Under the pieces are notes generated by a model. That model was not told where the DNA came from, did no database searches, and saw only the letters and a list, made by a program, of their open reading frames with translations. A stretch of 34,187 bases of DNA from Aurantimonas sp. 22II-16-19i. Lineage in GTDB: Bacteria; Pseudomonadota; Alphaproteobacteria; Rhizobiales; Rhizobiaceae. Position 1 is the stretch's first letter. Every line of letters begins with the position of its first letter. Of the stretch, positions 9,028-17,997 are shown in pieces. The DNA is taken from positions 1-34,187 of the forward strand of contig NZ_AQQS01000049.1 in the NCBI RefSeq assembly GCF_002088275.1, in the 5' to 3' direction. The position numbers and the translations under genes were made by a program.

Positions 9028-10308
9028 TCAGTCGCGGTAGAGGTCGCGCCGGGTCGGCGGCAGGCCGCTCGCGCCCCTGGAGCGTTTCGAGGCGAGGGTC
9101 TGGTAGATCAACAGGCCGCCCCGCTCGAAGCCGAGGGAGACGCCGGCGAGATAGAGCAGCCACAGCCGCGCCCGTTCTTCGCCCGCAATCGCCGCCGCCT
9201 CGTCCATGCGCGACAGCAGCCGGTCGTGCCAGAGCCGGCAGGTGCGGGCATAGTGCTCACGCCAGTTCTCGACGTCGTGGACCTCGAAGCGGTGCTTTTC
9301 CAGATACTGCGCCGAATGGCCGACATGGTCGAGCTCGGCGCCGGGGAAGATGTAGCGGATGATCGCCGCATATTCCTTCGTGCCCTTGCGAAACGCCTTG
9401 TCGCTCTCCTTGGCCGGCCGGGTGATCGCGTGGTGGAGATAGAGGCCGTTCGGTCGCAGGAGCTTGCGCACGGCTTTCAGATAGGCATCGTGCCGGTCCC
9501 AGCCGACATGCTCGAACATGCCGATCGAGGCGACCTTGTCGAACTGGCCTGTGAGGTCCTCGAAGGGCTTGAGCTCGACGGTGACCTTGCCCTCGAGCCC
9601 CCTGGCGGCGATCCGTTCCCGGGCGAGATCGAACTGCGCCTGGCTGAGGGTGACGCCATGGCCGGTGACGCCATAGGTCTCCGCCGCATGGATGAGCAGC
9701 GCGCCCCAGCCGCAGCCGATGTCGAGAAAGCGCTCGCCGGCCTTCAGGCGCAGCTTGCGGCAGATCATATCGAGCTTGTCCAACTGCGCCTTGTCGATGT
9801 CCTCGTGCCAGCCGTCGAAATAGGCGCAGGAATAGAGCATGCGGCTGTCGAGGAAGAGCCGGTAGAAGTCGTTCGAGACGTCGTAGTGGAACTGGATCGC
9901 CGCTTTGGACGAGCCGCTGGCCTTCGCATCCTCGCCCGAGGCAGGCCCGCTGGCCTTCGCCCGCCGGGACAGCCCGTAGAGCGCCGGCAGGCTGGCGGCG
10001 ATCTTCAGCTTGTCGATCCGCTTCATCGCCGCCTTGGTGCGGATGTCCGGCCGCGCCCGTGCGAGATCGAAGATCGTGCCGTGCTCGACGTCGATCGCCT
10101 TCGTCATCCAGAGGCCGACGGCGGTGGCGATGTTCGGGCTGACCACCAGGCGCGCGATGGCCGCCGGATCGTTCAACGCCAGCACCGGGCCGTCCGCCGG
10201 CCCCAGCCACTCGCCGGTCCACAGGCGCACGGCGATCTTCGGCTCGAAGACGGCGACCACGTGGCGGACGATCTCCGCGAGCTTGTCCTCGGCGCCGGCC
10301 ATCCGCAT
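9028..10308 (-). CDS. cfa: Cyclopropane-fatty-acyl-phospholipid synthase family protein
   Basis: The 426-residue protein is a SAM-dependent enzyme of the Cfa/CmaA family, which adds a methylene bridge to unsaturated acyl chains of membrane phospholipids. Family features in order are the N-terminal lipid-binding region (residues 1-130), IQFHYDVSNDFYRLFLD, YSCAYFDGWHEDIDKAQ, the SAM-binding FLDIGCGWGALLIHAA, GVTLSQAQ, and MFEHVGWDRHDAY, followed by the C-terminal YIFPGAEL and VENWREHYARTCRLW. The start is uncertain between ATGs at 10308 and 10302; GGAG in GACGGAGACAG is close to both. It is divergent from the carboxymuconolactone decarboxylase family gene. It could instead be a related methyltransferase of the same fold (mycolic acid synthase-like), but the order of motifs fits Cfa. 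Confidence 0.9.
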   Translation of the reverse strand: MRMAGAEDKLAEIVRHVVAVFEPKIAVRLWTGEWLGPADGPVLALNDPAAIARLVVSPNIATAVGLWMTKAIDVEHGTIFDLARARPDIRTKAAMKRIDKLKIAASLPALYGLSRRAKASGPASGEDAKASGSSKAAIQFHYDVSNDFYRLFLDSRMLYSCAYFDGWHEDIDKAQLDKLDMICRKLRLKAGERFLDIGCGWGALLIHAAETYGVTGHGVTLSQAQFDLARERIAARGLEGKVTVELKPFEDLTGQFDKVASIGMFEHVGWDRHDAYLKAVRKLLRPNGLYLHHAITRPAKESDKAFRKGTKEYAAIIRYIFPGAELDHVGHSAQYLEKHRFEVHDVENWREHYARTCRLWHDRLLSRMDEAAAIAGEERARLWLLYLAGVSLGFERGGLLIYQTLASKRSRGASGLPPTRRDLYRD

Positions 10309-10548
10309 CTGTCTCCGTCTCAATCGTTTCAGTGGGGGTTGCCATGGCTTAGCCGGCCCGGCCCGGCCGCGCAATCGCAGCATCCCGTCGCGCGACGCGG
10401 CCGCCTCGCGGGGGCCGGCCAACATGAAATTTCCGTCACGCCCTCACATTCGGCCGGGCGACCTGCAGTTATTGCGCTGCACAACGGTGCCGCCGAGACC
10501 GCGTTGCCAACCCCACCCCTGCCATGACCTGCCATGAAGGAGACGACC

Positions 10549-11118
10549 ATGCGCCTGCCATTGATCGACCCGGCCATGCTGACCGACGAGCAGAAGCCGC
10601 TCTACGACGACATGAAGAAGGGCATCACCAGCAACTTCAACGCCTTCCAGGTGATCGCCGAGAATGGCGCGCTGATGGGGCCGTGGAACCCCTGGCTGCA
10701 CGAGCCGAAGATCGGCGCGGCGATCTGGGACCTGACCAAGGCGATGTCGATGCAGGCGACGCTGCCCGACGGTGCCCGCCAGATCGCCATCCTCGTCACC
10801 GGCGCCCATTTCAACGCCGCCTACGAGATCTATGCCCATGTCGCCGTCGCCGAGAAGGAAGGCATGAGCGAGGAGCGGCTTTCGACCCTCGTGGCCGGCG
10901 TCAAGCCGACCGGCCTCGCCGGTGAGGAAGAGGTCGCCTACGACGTCGCCTATGCGCTGCTCAACGGCGGCGGCATCCTGCCGCGGCCGACCTACGACCT
11001 GGCGGTGAAGACCTTCGGCCAGCACGGCGCGGCCGAGCTGATCTATCTCGTCGGCCTCTACTGCCTGGTCTCGATCACGCTGAACGGCTTCAACGTGCCG
11101 GTGCCGGAAAAGGAATAG
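10549..11118 (+). CDS. Carboxymuconolactone decarboxylase (AhpD-like fold) family protein
   Basis: The 189-residue all-helical protein matches the carboxymuconolactone decarboxylase family. The core DGARQIAILVTGAHFNAAYE then IYAHVAVAEKEGMSEERL has the family's Glu and His, but the CxxC redox pair of AhpD peroxidases is absent, so a peroxidase role is unlikely. The real reaction is not evident: the pathway genes for protocatechuate degradation are not nearby, and many such proteins are of unknown function. The ATG at 10549 has AAGGAG six bases upstream (10537-10542). An ATG at 10534 would bury that site inside the gene and is rejected. It is convergent with the PhzF-family gene and divergent from cfa. 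Confidence 0.85.
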   Translation: MRLPLIDPAMLTDEQKPLYDDMKKGITSNFNAFQVIAENGALMGPWNPWLHEPKIGAAIWDLTKAMSMQATLPDGARQIAILVTGAHFNAAYEIYAHVAVAEKEGMSEERLSTLVAGVKPTGLAGEEEVAYDVAYALLNGGGILPRPTYDLAVKTFGQHGAAELIYLVGLYCLVSITLNGFNVPVPEKE

Positions 11119-11158
11119 GCGCCGCCGCGAGGCAGGCCATCTCCAGGAAAGATCGCGG

Positions 11159-11178
11159 GGACGGCGCCAGCGCCGTCC
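11159..11178. terminator. Possible bidirectional hairpin between convergent genes
   Basis: GGACGGCGC (11159-11167) and GCGCCGTCC (11170-11178) form a perfect nine-pair inverted repeat with a two-base centre. It lies between the stop codons of two convergent genes and abuts the stop codon at 11179. There is no T-run on either strand, so termination is plausible but not certain. Confidence 0.4.
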
Positions 11179-11994
11179 TCACTCCGGCAGGCGGATCTCG
11201 CCCGTCAGATACAGCACCGCCTGGCCGCAGACGACCACCGTGTCGCCGTCGAGTTCGCATCTAAGGTCGCCGCCGCGGGCGGAGACCTGACGGGCGACGA
11301 AATCCGTCTTGCCGAGCTTGTCGGCCCAGTAGGGCACCAGCGAGCAATGGGCCGAGCCAGTCACCGGATCCTCGTCGATGCCGGCCTTCGGCGCGAACAT
11401 GCGGGAGACGAAGTCGACCGACAGGCCGGGAGCCGTGGCGATGACGTTGAGGGGCGGCAGGCCGGCGATGGCGCCGAAATCCGGAGTGAGGCCCATCACG
11501 TCCGCCTCGTCGGCATAGACCGCCAGCCACGAGGTGTCGCCGGGGGTGGCGAACTCGACGACCTCGTCCGGGCGCCGACCGAGGGCGGCCGCCACCGGCT
11601 CGACCGCGATCGCGGCGTCGTTTCTTGCCCGGCGCGGAAACCGCATGACGAACCAGCCCTCGGCATCGCGGCTGACGGTGAGGTCGCCGACCATGCGGGT
11701 CGAGAAGGTCAGGGTCTGGGCGGTCTGCCCCAGAACCTCGGCGAGGACGAAGGCGGTGGCGAGCGTCGCGTGGCCGCAGAGCGGCACCTCGATCGCCGGC
11801 GTGAACCAGCGCAGCTCCCATGCCGCCTCGCCGGCCGGCACGAAAAAGGCGGTCTCGGAGAGATTGTTTTCCGCCGCGATCGCCAGCATCGTCTCGTCCG
11901 GGAGCCATTCCGCGAGGGGCACGACGGCGGCGGGATTGCCGGCGAACAGCCGGTCGGTGAAGGCGTCGACCTGATACATCGGAAGGGTCTTCAT
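11179..11994 (-). CDS. PhzF-family isomerase/epimerase
   Basis: The 271-residue protein belongs to the PhzF family, which share the diaminopimelate epimerase double-barrel fold; PhzF itself isomerises a phenazine precursor. The conserved N-terminus YQVDAFTDRLFAGNPAAVVP, Glu47 in NNLSETAFFV (equivalent to the catalytic Glu of PhzF), PLCGHATLATAF and the C-terminal DEDPVTGSAHC motif are all present. No phenazine genes are near, so this is one of the many stand-alone family members with unknown substrate. Of the ATGs at 12000 and 11994, I prefer 11994 because AAAGG then sits at a normal nine-base distance. It is divergent from the CDF transporter gene across 164 bases. Confidence 0.92.
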   Translation of the reverse strand: MKTLPMYQVDAFTDRLFAGNPAAVVPLAEWLPDETMLAIAAENNLSETAFFVPAGEAAWELRWFTPAIEVPLCGHATLATAFVLAEVLGQTAQTLTFSTRMVGDLTVSRDAEGWFVMRFPRRARNDAAIAVEPVAAALGRRPDEVVEFATPGDTSWLAVYADEADVMGLTPDFGAIAGLPPLNVIATAPGLSVDFVSRMFAPKAGIDEDPVTGSAHCSLVPYWADKLGKTDFVARQVSARGGDLRCELDGDTVVVCGQAVLYLTGEIRLPE

Positions 11995-12158
11995 GGGCAT
12001 CGGCCTTTGATCGTTGCGTCGCTCGAGGGGGAATTGCCGAGTTTCGCCGGCGAAGGCCACCCCTTTCCTGTCACGGCGGCAAATCTCGCCTGGTGATCCC
12101 GCGACGGGTGCCAAGAAGCCGCCACCCACCTATGTTCGGCGGAACAGGAGCGGGCGAC

Positions 12159-13376
12159 ATGGCTGCGATACATCCCGAGGAAGCCGGACACCGGCATCAC
12201 GACCACAAACAGGGCCACGAACAGGGCCACGAACAGGACCGCGGGCGCGGGCAAGGGCACCCGGACGACCAGGGCCATCACCATGGTGATGGCCGGGCCC
12301 ATGCCGGCGATCATGACGGCGACCATGCCGGGCACGACCATGCCGGGCACGATCATCACGGACATGATCATCACGGGGGCCATCATCACCACGCCCCGTC
12401 GGTGTCGAGCGGCAACGAGCGGGCGGTGCTCCTCGGCTTCCTCCTGACCTTCGGCTTCATGTTCGTCGAGGCGATCGGCGGCATCCTCTCCGGCTCGCTC
12501 GCCCTCGTCGCCGATGCCGGCCACATGCTGACCGATTCGGCCGCCCTGGCGCTCGCCTGGGCCGCCTTTTATTTCGGCCGCCGCCGCTCCGACGACCGGC
12601 GCACCTTCGGCTACATGCGCTTCGAGATCCTCGCCGGCTTCGTCAACGCCGTCGCGCTGATCCTGCTCATCGTCTGGATCGCCTACGAGGCGGTGACGCG
12701 GCTGATCGCGCCGGAGCCGGTGCTGCCCGGGCCGATGCTGGCGATCGCCGTCGTCGGCCTCCTCGTCAATGTCGGCGTGTTCTTCATGCTCCGGCAGGGC
12801 GACCGGGACCACGTCAACATCCGCGGCGCGCTCCTCCATGTCCTCGGCGACCTCCTCGGCTCGGTCGCCGCCATTGTCGCGGCGATCGCCATCTACTTCA
12901 CCGGCTGGACGCCGATCGATCCGATCCTCTCGATGCTGCTGTCGGCGATCATCCTGAAGAGCGCCTGGACGCTCCTGACCAACACCCTGAACATCCTCAT
13001 GGAGGGAACGCCCGGCGGCATCGATCCCGGGAAGATCAGCGAGACGCTCCAGGAGGAGGTGGCGGGGCTCCGCGCCGTCGAGCACGTCCATGTCTGGTCG
13101 ATCACCTCGGGCCAGCCGCTGGCGACCATGAACTTCCGCCTCGACGAAGGCGCCGAGCCGAAGCATGTCCAGGCAGCGGCGAAGGCGTTGCTCGCCTCCC
13201 GCTTCGGCATCGACCACTCGACCATCGAGATCGACTTCGGCGGCGCGCCGGCCGTCTGCCCGCTCGACGGGACGAAGCGCCCGGGCGGCGATGCCACCGC
13301 GCCGGCAGCCCGTTCGCAGGCCGATCCCGACGACCACCATGGAGCGGCCGGCCGGCAAGCCGTACCCGCCGCCTGA
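12159..13376 (+). CDS. Cation diffusion facilitator (Zn/Co/Ni efflux), His-rich
   Basis: The 405-residue inner-membrane protein is a CDF transporter that exports divalent metal in exchange for protons. The first ~85 residues are extremely rich in His and Asp (runs of GHEQ, AGHD and HHGHDHHG), a probable metal-binding cytoplasmic tail. Six membrane helices follow. The metal site is read from His122 and Asp126 (DAGHMLTD, helix 2) and His227 and Asp231 (HVLGD, helix 5), the HD/HD arrangement of Zn-type CzcD-like members. A C-terminal cytoplasmic domain (VEHVHVWSITSGQPL) follows. ATG 12159 has AGGAG eight bases upstream; the earlier ATG at 12132 and GTG at 12093 lack a site. It lies just upstream of copA but is separated from it by a hairpin. 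The metal is inferred. Confidence 0.93.
   Translation: MAAIHPEEAGHRHHDHKQGHEQGHEQDRGRGQGHPDDQGHHHGDGRAHAGDHDGDHAGHDHAGHDHHGHDHHGGHHHHAPSVSSGNERAVLLGFLLTFGFMFVEAIGGILSGSLALVADAGHMLTDSAALALAWAAFYFGRRRSDDRRTFGYMRFEILAGFVNAVALILLIVWIAYEAVTRLIAPEPVLPGPMLAIAVVGLLVNVGVFFMLRQGDRDHVNIRGALLHVLGDLLGSVAAIVAAIAIYFTGWTPIDPILSMLLSAIILKSAWTLLTNTLNILMEGTPGGIDPGKISETLQEEVAGLRAVEHVHVWSITSGQPLATMNFRLDEGAEPKHVQAAAKALLASRFGIDHSTIEIDFGGAPAVCPLDGTKRPGGDATAPAARSQADPDDHHGAAGRQAVPAA
12189..12400 (+). repeat. Degenerate tandem coding repeats of the His-rich tail
   Basis: Short in-frame repeats make up the metal-binding tail of the CDF gene. Two near-identical 12-base copies of CAGGGCCACGAA (GHEQ) occur at about 12211-12235. 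Repeats of GACCATGCCGGGCACGAC type (AGHD) and CATCACGG type (HHG) follow around 12310-12390. The repetition probably arose by slippage, and tail length may vary between strains. Confidence 0.7.
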
Positions 13377-13382
13377 GGCCTT

Positions 13383-13427
13383 CCGGTCGTTGCCGGCGGC
13401 TTCGCGACGGCGAGCGGCGGCTTTTTT
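13383..13427 (+). terminator. Possible imperfect terminator after the CDF gene
   Basis: An interrupted GC-rich stem can form between CCGGTCGTTGCCG and CGGCGAGCGG, and is followed by six T residues (13422-13427). The stem contains a mismatch and a bulge, so it is weaker than the acsA terminator. It would separate CDF transcription from the copper promoter that starts at 13438. Confidence 0.4.
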
Positions 13428-13437
13428 GCGCCGGCCC

Positions 13438-13468
13438 TTGACCTTCCAGTCACTGGAAACCCGATGTC
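13438..13468 (+). promoter_or_regulatory. CueR/HmrR-type copper-responsive promoter of copA
   Basis: A -35 TTGACC (13438-13443) is followed by a 19-base spacer containing the dyad TTCCAG-TCA-CTGGAA (13444-13458), with a poor -10 at about 13463-13468 (GATGTC). A long 19-base spacer carrying an ACCTTCC...TGGAA dyad is the hallmark of promoters that MerR-family copper sensors untwist, and it closely resembles the Escherichia coli copA promoter. No CueR/HmrR gene is in the window, so the sensor would act in trans. The expected transcript start, near 13475, lies after the ATG at 13464. Confidence 0.85.
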
Positions 13469-13517
13469 TGTCGCGAAGCTGCCGCCGATCGAAGCGGCTG
13501 CGACAACGGGGATCAAG

Positions 13518-16049
13518 ATGATGAGCGCACCGACGAAGCTGACGATCGCCATCGAAGGCATGTCCTGCGCCTCCTGCGTGCGGCGGGTGGAGACGGCCCT
13601 GCAACGGGTGGAGGGCGTCACTGCCGCCACGGTCAATCTCGCCCGCGCAACCGCGACGGTGGATTTCGCCGGGGCGCCCGACGCGCCGGCCGTCGTCGCC
13701 GCGCTGGAGACGGCGGGCTATCCGGCCAGCCTCGCCGATCTGACCCTGGTGGTGGAGGCGATGAGCTGCGCCTCCTGCGTCGGGCGGGTGGAGAAGGCGC
13801 TGAAGACGGTGCCGGGGGTCGTCGAGGCGTCGGTGAACCTTGCCGCCGGCACCGCCGTCGTCCGCCATCTCGCCGGTGCCGTCGAGCCGGCCGCCATCGC
13901 CGCCGCCGCGGGCGCGGCCGGCTATCCGGCGAGGCTGCGCGGCGACGAGACGCCAGGGACGGACAGCCAGGAAGAGCGCAAGGCGTCGGAGCAGGCCGCG
14001 CTGTGGCGCGAGGTCGTCGTCGCGGCGGTGCTTGCGGCCCCCGTCGTCGTCATCGCCATGGGCGGCCATCTCGTGCCGGCCTTCGGGGCGTTTCTCGAGG
14101 CGACGTTCGGCGAGCCGGCGCTGCTCTATGCCCAGTTCCTGTTGACGGCGCTGGTGCTCGCCGGTCCCGGCCGACGGTTCTACGCCAAGGGCGTCCCGGC
14201 GCTGCTGCGCGCCGCGCCGGACATGAATTCCCTCGTCGCCCTCGGCACCGCGGCGGCCTTCCTCTATTCCGCCGTCGCGACCTTCCTTCCCGCGCTGCTG
14301 CCGGAGGCGGCAAGGGGCGTCTATTACGAGGCCGCGGCGGTGATCGTCCTCTTCGTCCTCGCCGGCCGGCTGATGGAGGCGCGGGCGAAGGGGCGCACCG
14401 GCGCCGCCATCCGCAAGCTCGCCGGGCTGAAGCCGAAGACGGCGCGGGTCCTGAAGGACGGCCGGCCCGCCGACGTGGCGATCGGGGACATCGTCGTCGG
14501 CGATTTCCTGGTCGTGCGGCCGGGCGAGCGCATCGCCGTCGACGGCGTCGTCAGCGAGGGCGCGAGCCTCGTCGACGAGGCGATGCTGACGGGCGAGCCG
14601 GCACCGGTGGAGAAGCGGCCGGGCGATCCCGTCATCGGCGGCACGGTCAACGGCGCGGGCAGCCTGGTGATGCGGGCCGAGAAGGTCGGGGCCGACACGG
14701 TCCTCTCGCAGATCATCCGCATGGTCGAGGACGCTCAAGGCGCCAAGCTGCCGATCCAGGCGCTGGTCGACCGGGTGACGATGGTGTTCGTGCCGGCGGT
14801 CCTCGTGGTGGCGGCGCTGACCTTCGGTCTCTGGCTGGCTTTGGCGCCGGATGCCGCCCTGTCCCACGCCATCGTCGCCGCCGTCGCCGTCCTGATCATC
14901 GCCTGTCCCTGCGCCATGGGGCTGGCGACGCCGACGGCGATCATGGTCGGCACCGGCCGGGCGGCCGAGCTCGGCGTCCTCTTCCGCAAGGGCGACGCGC
15001 TGCAGGCGCTGGCGGAGGCCGACATCGTCGCCTTCGACAAGACCGGCACCCTGACCGAAGGCCGGCCCCGGCTGACCGATTTCGTCGTGGCGCCGGGCTT
15101 TCGACGCTCCGAGGTGATGCGGCTCGTGGGAGCAGTCGAGGCGCTGTCCGAACACCCCGTGGCCGCGGCTCTCATGGCCGGCGCCGGGACCAGGGACAAG
15201 ACGTTCCCGCCCGCCGAGGATTTCCGTTCGTTGCCGGGCCTCGGCGTCGCGGCGAGGGTCGAGGGCCGGGCGGTGGTCGTCGGTTCGGCGCGTTTCCTCG
15301 CCGCGGAGGGCATCGCGCCGGGCGAACTCGAGGCGTCCGGACAGAAACTCGCACGGGGCGGCCGTTCGCCGGTCTTCGTGGCGATCGACGGGGTCGCGGC
15401 GGCGGTGCTCGCCGTCAGCGACCCGATCCGGCAGGAAACCCGCGCCGTCATCGACGCGCTGCACAGGGCAGGGCGCAAGGTGGCGATGATCTCCGGCGAC
15501 GTCCGCTCGGCGGCCGAAGCCGTGGCGGCCGAGCTCGGCATCGACCATGTCGTCGCCGGCGTGATGCCCGACGGCAAGGTCGCGGCCGTGAACGCCCTGC
15601 GCGAGGGGGGGCGCATGGTCGCCTTCGTCGGGGACGGCATCAACGACGCCCCCGCGCTGGCCGCCGCCGATGTCGGCATCGCCGTCGGCGGGGGTACGGA
15701 CGTCGCGATCGAGAGTGCCGACGTCGTCCTGATGTCGGGTAATCTCACCGGGGTTCTCGGCGCCTTCGAGGTCAGCCGGCGGACGATGGCCAATATTCGC
15801 CAGAACCTGTTCTGGGCCTTCGGCTACAACGTCGCCCTCATCCCCGTCGCGGCGGGCGCGCTCTATCCGCTCTGGGGCGTCATGCTGTCGCCCATGCTGG
15901 CGGCCGGCGCGATGGCGCTGTCGAGCGTCTTCGTCGTGACGAACGCCCTCCGGCTCCGGCTCATCCAGCCGCAGGTGACGAGGAAGGGCGAGGGCGCCGC
16001 TGCCCGGCGTGCCGGCAAGGCCGCCGCAGAGCGGCTCGTCGAGGCCTGA
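13518..16049 (+). CDS. copA: Copper-exporting P1B-type ATPase
   Basis: This inner-membrane ATPase pumps Cu(I) out of the cytoplasm. The 843-residue protein has two N-terminal heavy-metal-binding domains (GMSCASC, Cys17/Cys20; AMSCASC, Cys84/Cys87), eight expected membrane helices and the Cu(I) motif CPC at 463-465. It also has the phosphorylated Asp507 in DKTGT, the P1B-specific SEHPVA (His546-Pro547) and GDGINDAP (705-712). The C-terminal helix region includes [16 protein letters not shown] and [13 protein letters not shown] start it at ATG 13518 (ATG 13521 is equally possible), with GGGGA five bases upstream. The ATG at 13464 lies inside the copper promoter, upstream of the expected RNA start. 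The promoter upstream implies induction by copper. Confidence 0.96.
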   Translation: MMSAPTKLTIAIEGMSCASCVRRVETALQRVEGVTAATVNLARATATVDFAGAPDAPAVVAALETAGYPASLADLTLVVEAMSCASCVGRVEKALKTVPGVVEASVNLAAGTAVVRHLAGAVEPAAIAAAAGAAGYPARLRGDETPGTDSQEERKASEQAALWREVVVAAVLAAPVVVIAMGGHLVPAFGAFLEATFGEPALLYAQFLLTALVLAGPGRRFYAKGVPALLRAAPDMNSLVALGTAAAFLYSAVATFLPALLPEAARGVYYEAAAVIVLFVLAGRLMEARAKGRTGAAIRKLAGLKPKTARVLKDGRPADVAIGDIVVGDFLVVRPGERIAVDGVVSEGASLVDEAMLTGEPAPVEKRPGDPVIGGTVNGAGSLVMRAEKVGADTVLSQIIRMVEDAQGAKLPIQALVDRVTMVFVPAVLVVAALTFGLWLALAPDAALSHAIVAAVAVLIIACPCAMGLATPTAIMVGTGRAAELGVLFRKGDALQALAEADIVAFDKTGTLTEGRPRLTDFVVAPGFRRSEVMRLVGAVEALSEHPVAAALMAGAGTRDKTFPPAEDFRSLPGLGVAARVEGRAVVVGSARFLAAEGIAPGELEASGQKLARGGRSPVFVAIDGVAAAVLAVSDPIRQETRAVIDALHRAGRKVAMISGDVRSAAEAVAAELGIDHVVAGVMPDGKVAAVNALREGGRMVAFVGDGINDAPALAAADVGIAVGGGTDVAIESADVVLMSGNLTGVLGAFEVSRRTMANIRQNLFWAFGYNVALIPVAAGALYPLWGVMLSPMLAAGAMALSSVFVVTNALRLRLIQPQVTRKGEGAAARRAGKAAAERLVEA

Positions 16050-16088
16050 ACGGACCTGCGGCGCCGGAAGCGGCGGGCCGGGGGGACG

Positions 16089-16721
16089 TCAGAGATCCTC
16101 GCGCAGCATCCTGTCGATTTCCCGCCGCTCCTTCCGGGAGCGGATCTGCACCGCGTCGATGGTGCGCGGGCTCAGCTTGATCCCGCCGTCGTCTTCGATG
16201 ATGTCGTAGCTGCGCCTGGCGCCGATGCTGATCTCGTCGGGCCCGTAGATGCCGATGACGTAGATGGTGAAGGCCTTCAGGCCGTCCCAGCCATTGTGCG
16301 GCCCGGGCGGATCGTCGGGACCCGCATAGTCGAGGACGTGGGTGACGATGGCGGCAAAGCTTCCCAGGTCGCGCATGGCGCCGGATTCGATCGGCCCCTG
16401 GCGGGTCTGCTGCTTGATGTCGCCGGCATCGCCGGTGTCCTCGATTTCCTCGATCTCGGTGACGGGATAGCGCAACTCGCCGCCGCGGGTTTCGAGCACC
16501 ACGATGATGCTCCGGATGAAGATCGTGTCGCGGCTCATGTTGGTGACGAGGCAGCGCGCCTCGAGACTGGACCGCATGCCGCGGGTGATCAGCAATCGCG
16601 GCCGCCGGTCGCGGCTGAAGCTCGACCACAGCATCTGCAGGTAGAAGGCCCAGATCCCGAGCATGCCGAGATTGGCGAAGACGTTGATCAGCTCGGAATT
16701 GTCCGAGATCCACTCCAGCAT
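16089..16721 (-). CDS. Membrane-anchored protein of unknown function
   Basis: The 210-residue protein starts MLEWISDNSELINVFANLGM and has one hydrophobic helix at about residues 13-32 (NLGMLGIWAFYLQMLW). A soluble domain rich in beta-strand-like segments follows (ARCLVTNMSRDTIFIRSIIVVLE, FAAIVTHVLDY, GLKAFTIYVIGIYG). It ends in a charged helix (IRSRKERREIDRMLREDL). I do not recognise a family. The single N-terminal anchor followed by a domain of short strands suggests a membrane-tethered sensor or scaffold, but this is conjecture. ATG 16721 has GAGAGGA upstream, and the reading frame extending beyond it to 17960 is only the antisense of the VOC gene. It is convergent with copA and divergent from the VOC dioxygenase gene. 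Confidence 0.8.
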   Translation of the reverse strand: MLEWISDNSELINVFANLGMLGIWAFYLQMLWSSFSRDRRPRLLITRGMRSSLEARCLVTNMSRDTIFIRSIIVVLETRGGELRYPVTEIEEIEDTGDAGDIKQQTRQGPIESGAMRDLGSFAAIVTHVLDYAGPDDPPGPHNGWDGLKAFTIYVIGIYGPDEISIGARRSYDIIEDDGGIKLSPRTIDAVQIRSRKERREIDRMLREDL

Positions 16722-16855
16722 GGTGTCCTCTCTGCGACCGGTTTTCTGCAACCGGCCTGAGCCCGGTGGGCCGTCCTGCGCCCGCCTCGCGATGGTCGGG
16801 CGCTGGGTTCGGGCGGCCCGGACGGGTGGGCCGAAAATGACGCTTTCGTCCAAGA

Positions 16856-16884
16856 TTGCGAGAGCGCGCGCACCGATCCTATCT
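16856..16884 (+). promoter_or_regulatory. Sigma-70 type promoter of the VOC dioxygenase gene
   Basis: TTGCGA (16856-16861) and CTATCT (16879-16884) are spaced by 17 bases. The -10 box resembles the alphaproteobacterial CTATAT form. It overlaps a CTAT-CT-ATAG dyad (16879-16888) that could be an operator for a MarR-type repressor, as is known for related quinone-responsive dioxygenases elsewhere. The predicted start is about 44 bases before the ATG at 16935. Confidence 0.55.
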
Positions 16885-16934
16885 ATAGGCGGCGGAGCAT
16901 CCGGGTTCCGCGCCAGCGGCGGGAGACGCGCAAG

Positions 16935-17876
16935 ATGAAGAGTGCCGGCATCCATCACGTGACCGCCATCGCCGGTCCGGCGGCGAGAAATCTCGACTTC
17001 TACACCCGCGTCCTCGGCCTTGCTCTGGTGAAGAAGACCGTCAATTTCGACGATCCGAGCGCCTACCACCTGTATTTCGGCGACGCGGCCGGCGCGCCGG
17101 GCACGATCGTGACCTTCTTTCCCTTCGAGCACGCCGCCCCCGGCCGCGTCGGCGTCGGCGAGGTGGAGGAGATCATGCTCGCCGTTCCCGCCGCCTCCCT
17201 CGGCTTCTGGTCCCATCGGCTGATCGAGAAGGGCGTCGAGCACGGCGGGATCGAGAAGCGGTTTTCCGAAAGCGTCCTGCCCTTCAAGGATCCCGACGGC
17301 ATGCGGCTGTCCTTCGTCGCCACCGCAGCTGAGCCCGCGAATGGCCCGGCTGCCGGGGCGGCGGGTGACGACGCGGCCATTCCGAGCGACAGCGCCATCC
17401 TCGGCATCCACGGCGTCAGCCTGCTGATCGAGGAGGAAGCGCCGACCGCGGCGATCCTCACCGACGTCTTCGGCTTCGACAAAGAGGGAACCGACGGATC
17501 GCGCCATCGCTACACGTCGGGCGCCGCCATCGGCGGCATCGTCGACCTGCATGCGGTCGGCGGCTTCCTGAAGCCGCGGCCCGGCCGCGGCAGCGTCCAC
17601 CATCTCGCCTTCCGCGCGGCAAACGACGCCGACCAGGCGGCGATGACGGCGAAGCTGTCGGGCGAGCACGGCCGCGAGGTCACCGAACAGAAGGACCGGA
17701 AATACTTCCGCTCGGTGTATTTCCGCGAGCCCGGACATGTGCTGTTCGAGATCGCCACCGACGCTCCGGGCTTTGCGGTGGACGAGCCGGCCGGTGCGCT
17801 GGGGGCCGGCCTGATGCTGCCAGACCAGTACGAGCCGCTGCGCGAGCGCATCGAGGCGACACTGCCCGAGCTCTGA
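16935..17876 (+). CDS. Ring-cleaving dioxygenase of the VOC superfamily (MhqO-like)
   Basis: The 313-residue protein contains two glyoxalase/VOC modules. The first begins IHHVTAIAGPAARNLDFYTRVLG (His7-His8) and ends in FKDPDGMRLSFVA. The second begins ILGIHGVSLLIEE and contains SVHHLAFRA and HVLFEIATDAPGF, which should supply the metal-binding His and Glu. This two-module layout and length match the MhqA/MhqE/MhqO-type ring-cleaving dioxygenases linked to hydroquinone or quinone stress, but the substrate here is unknown. ATG 16935 has GGGAG nine bases upstream and a promoter at 16856-16884. It is followed by a GC-rich hairpin at 17998-18026 and then the tetR operon. Confidence 0.9.
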   Translation: MKSAGIHHVTAIAGPAARNLDFYTRVLGLALVKKTVNFDDPSAYHLYFGDAAGAPGTIVTFFPFEHAAPGRVGVGEVEEIMLAVPAASLGFWSHRLIEKGVEHGGIEKRFSESVLPFKDPDGMRLSFVATAAEPANGPAAGAAGDDAAIPSDSAILGIHGVSLLIEEEAPTAAILTDVFGFDKEGTDGSRHRYTSGAAIGGIVDLHAVGGFLKPRPGRGSVHHLAFRAANDADQAAMTAKLSGEHGREVTEQKDRKYFRSVYFREPGHVLFEIATDAPGFAVDEPAGALGAGLMLPDQYEPLRERIEATLPEL

Positions 17877-17997
17877 GGCGGCCCGCGTCCGGGCGGTCGA
17901 GCCGCCGGTCTCCCGAGGCTGCGTGGCGCCGGTGGGTCCGCGCGTCCCGCTGGCGGCCATGTGGCTGTCCCCGGAGCGGTCTCCCGAGGCGGTCCTT

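Noticed and set aside
13464-13517. Upstream ATG for copA
   Set aside because: It lies within the CueR/HmrR-type promoter, before the expected RNA start.
11991-15548. Minus-strand open frame of 1185 codons opposite the CDF and copA genes
   Set aside because: It is the antisense shadow of GC-rich genes: Arg/Gly/Asp-rich with no domain, while the plus strand carries clear families with ribosome binding sites.
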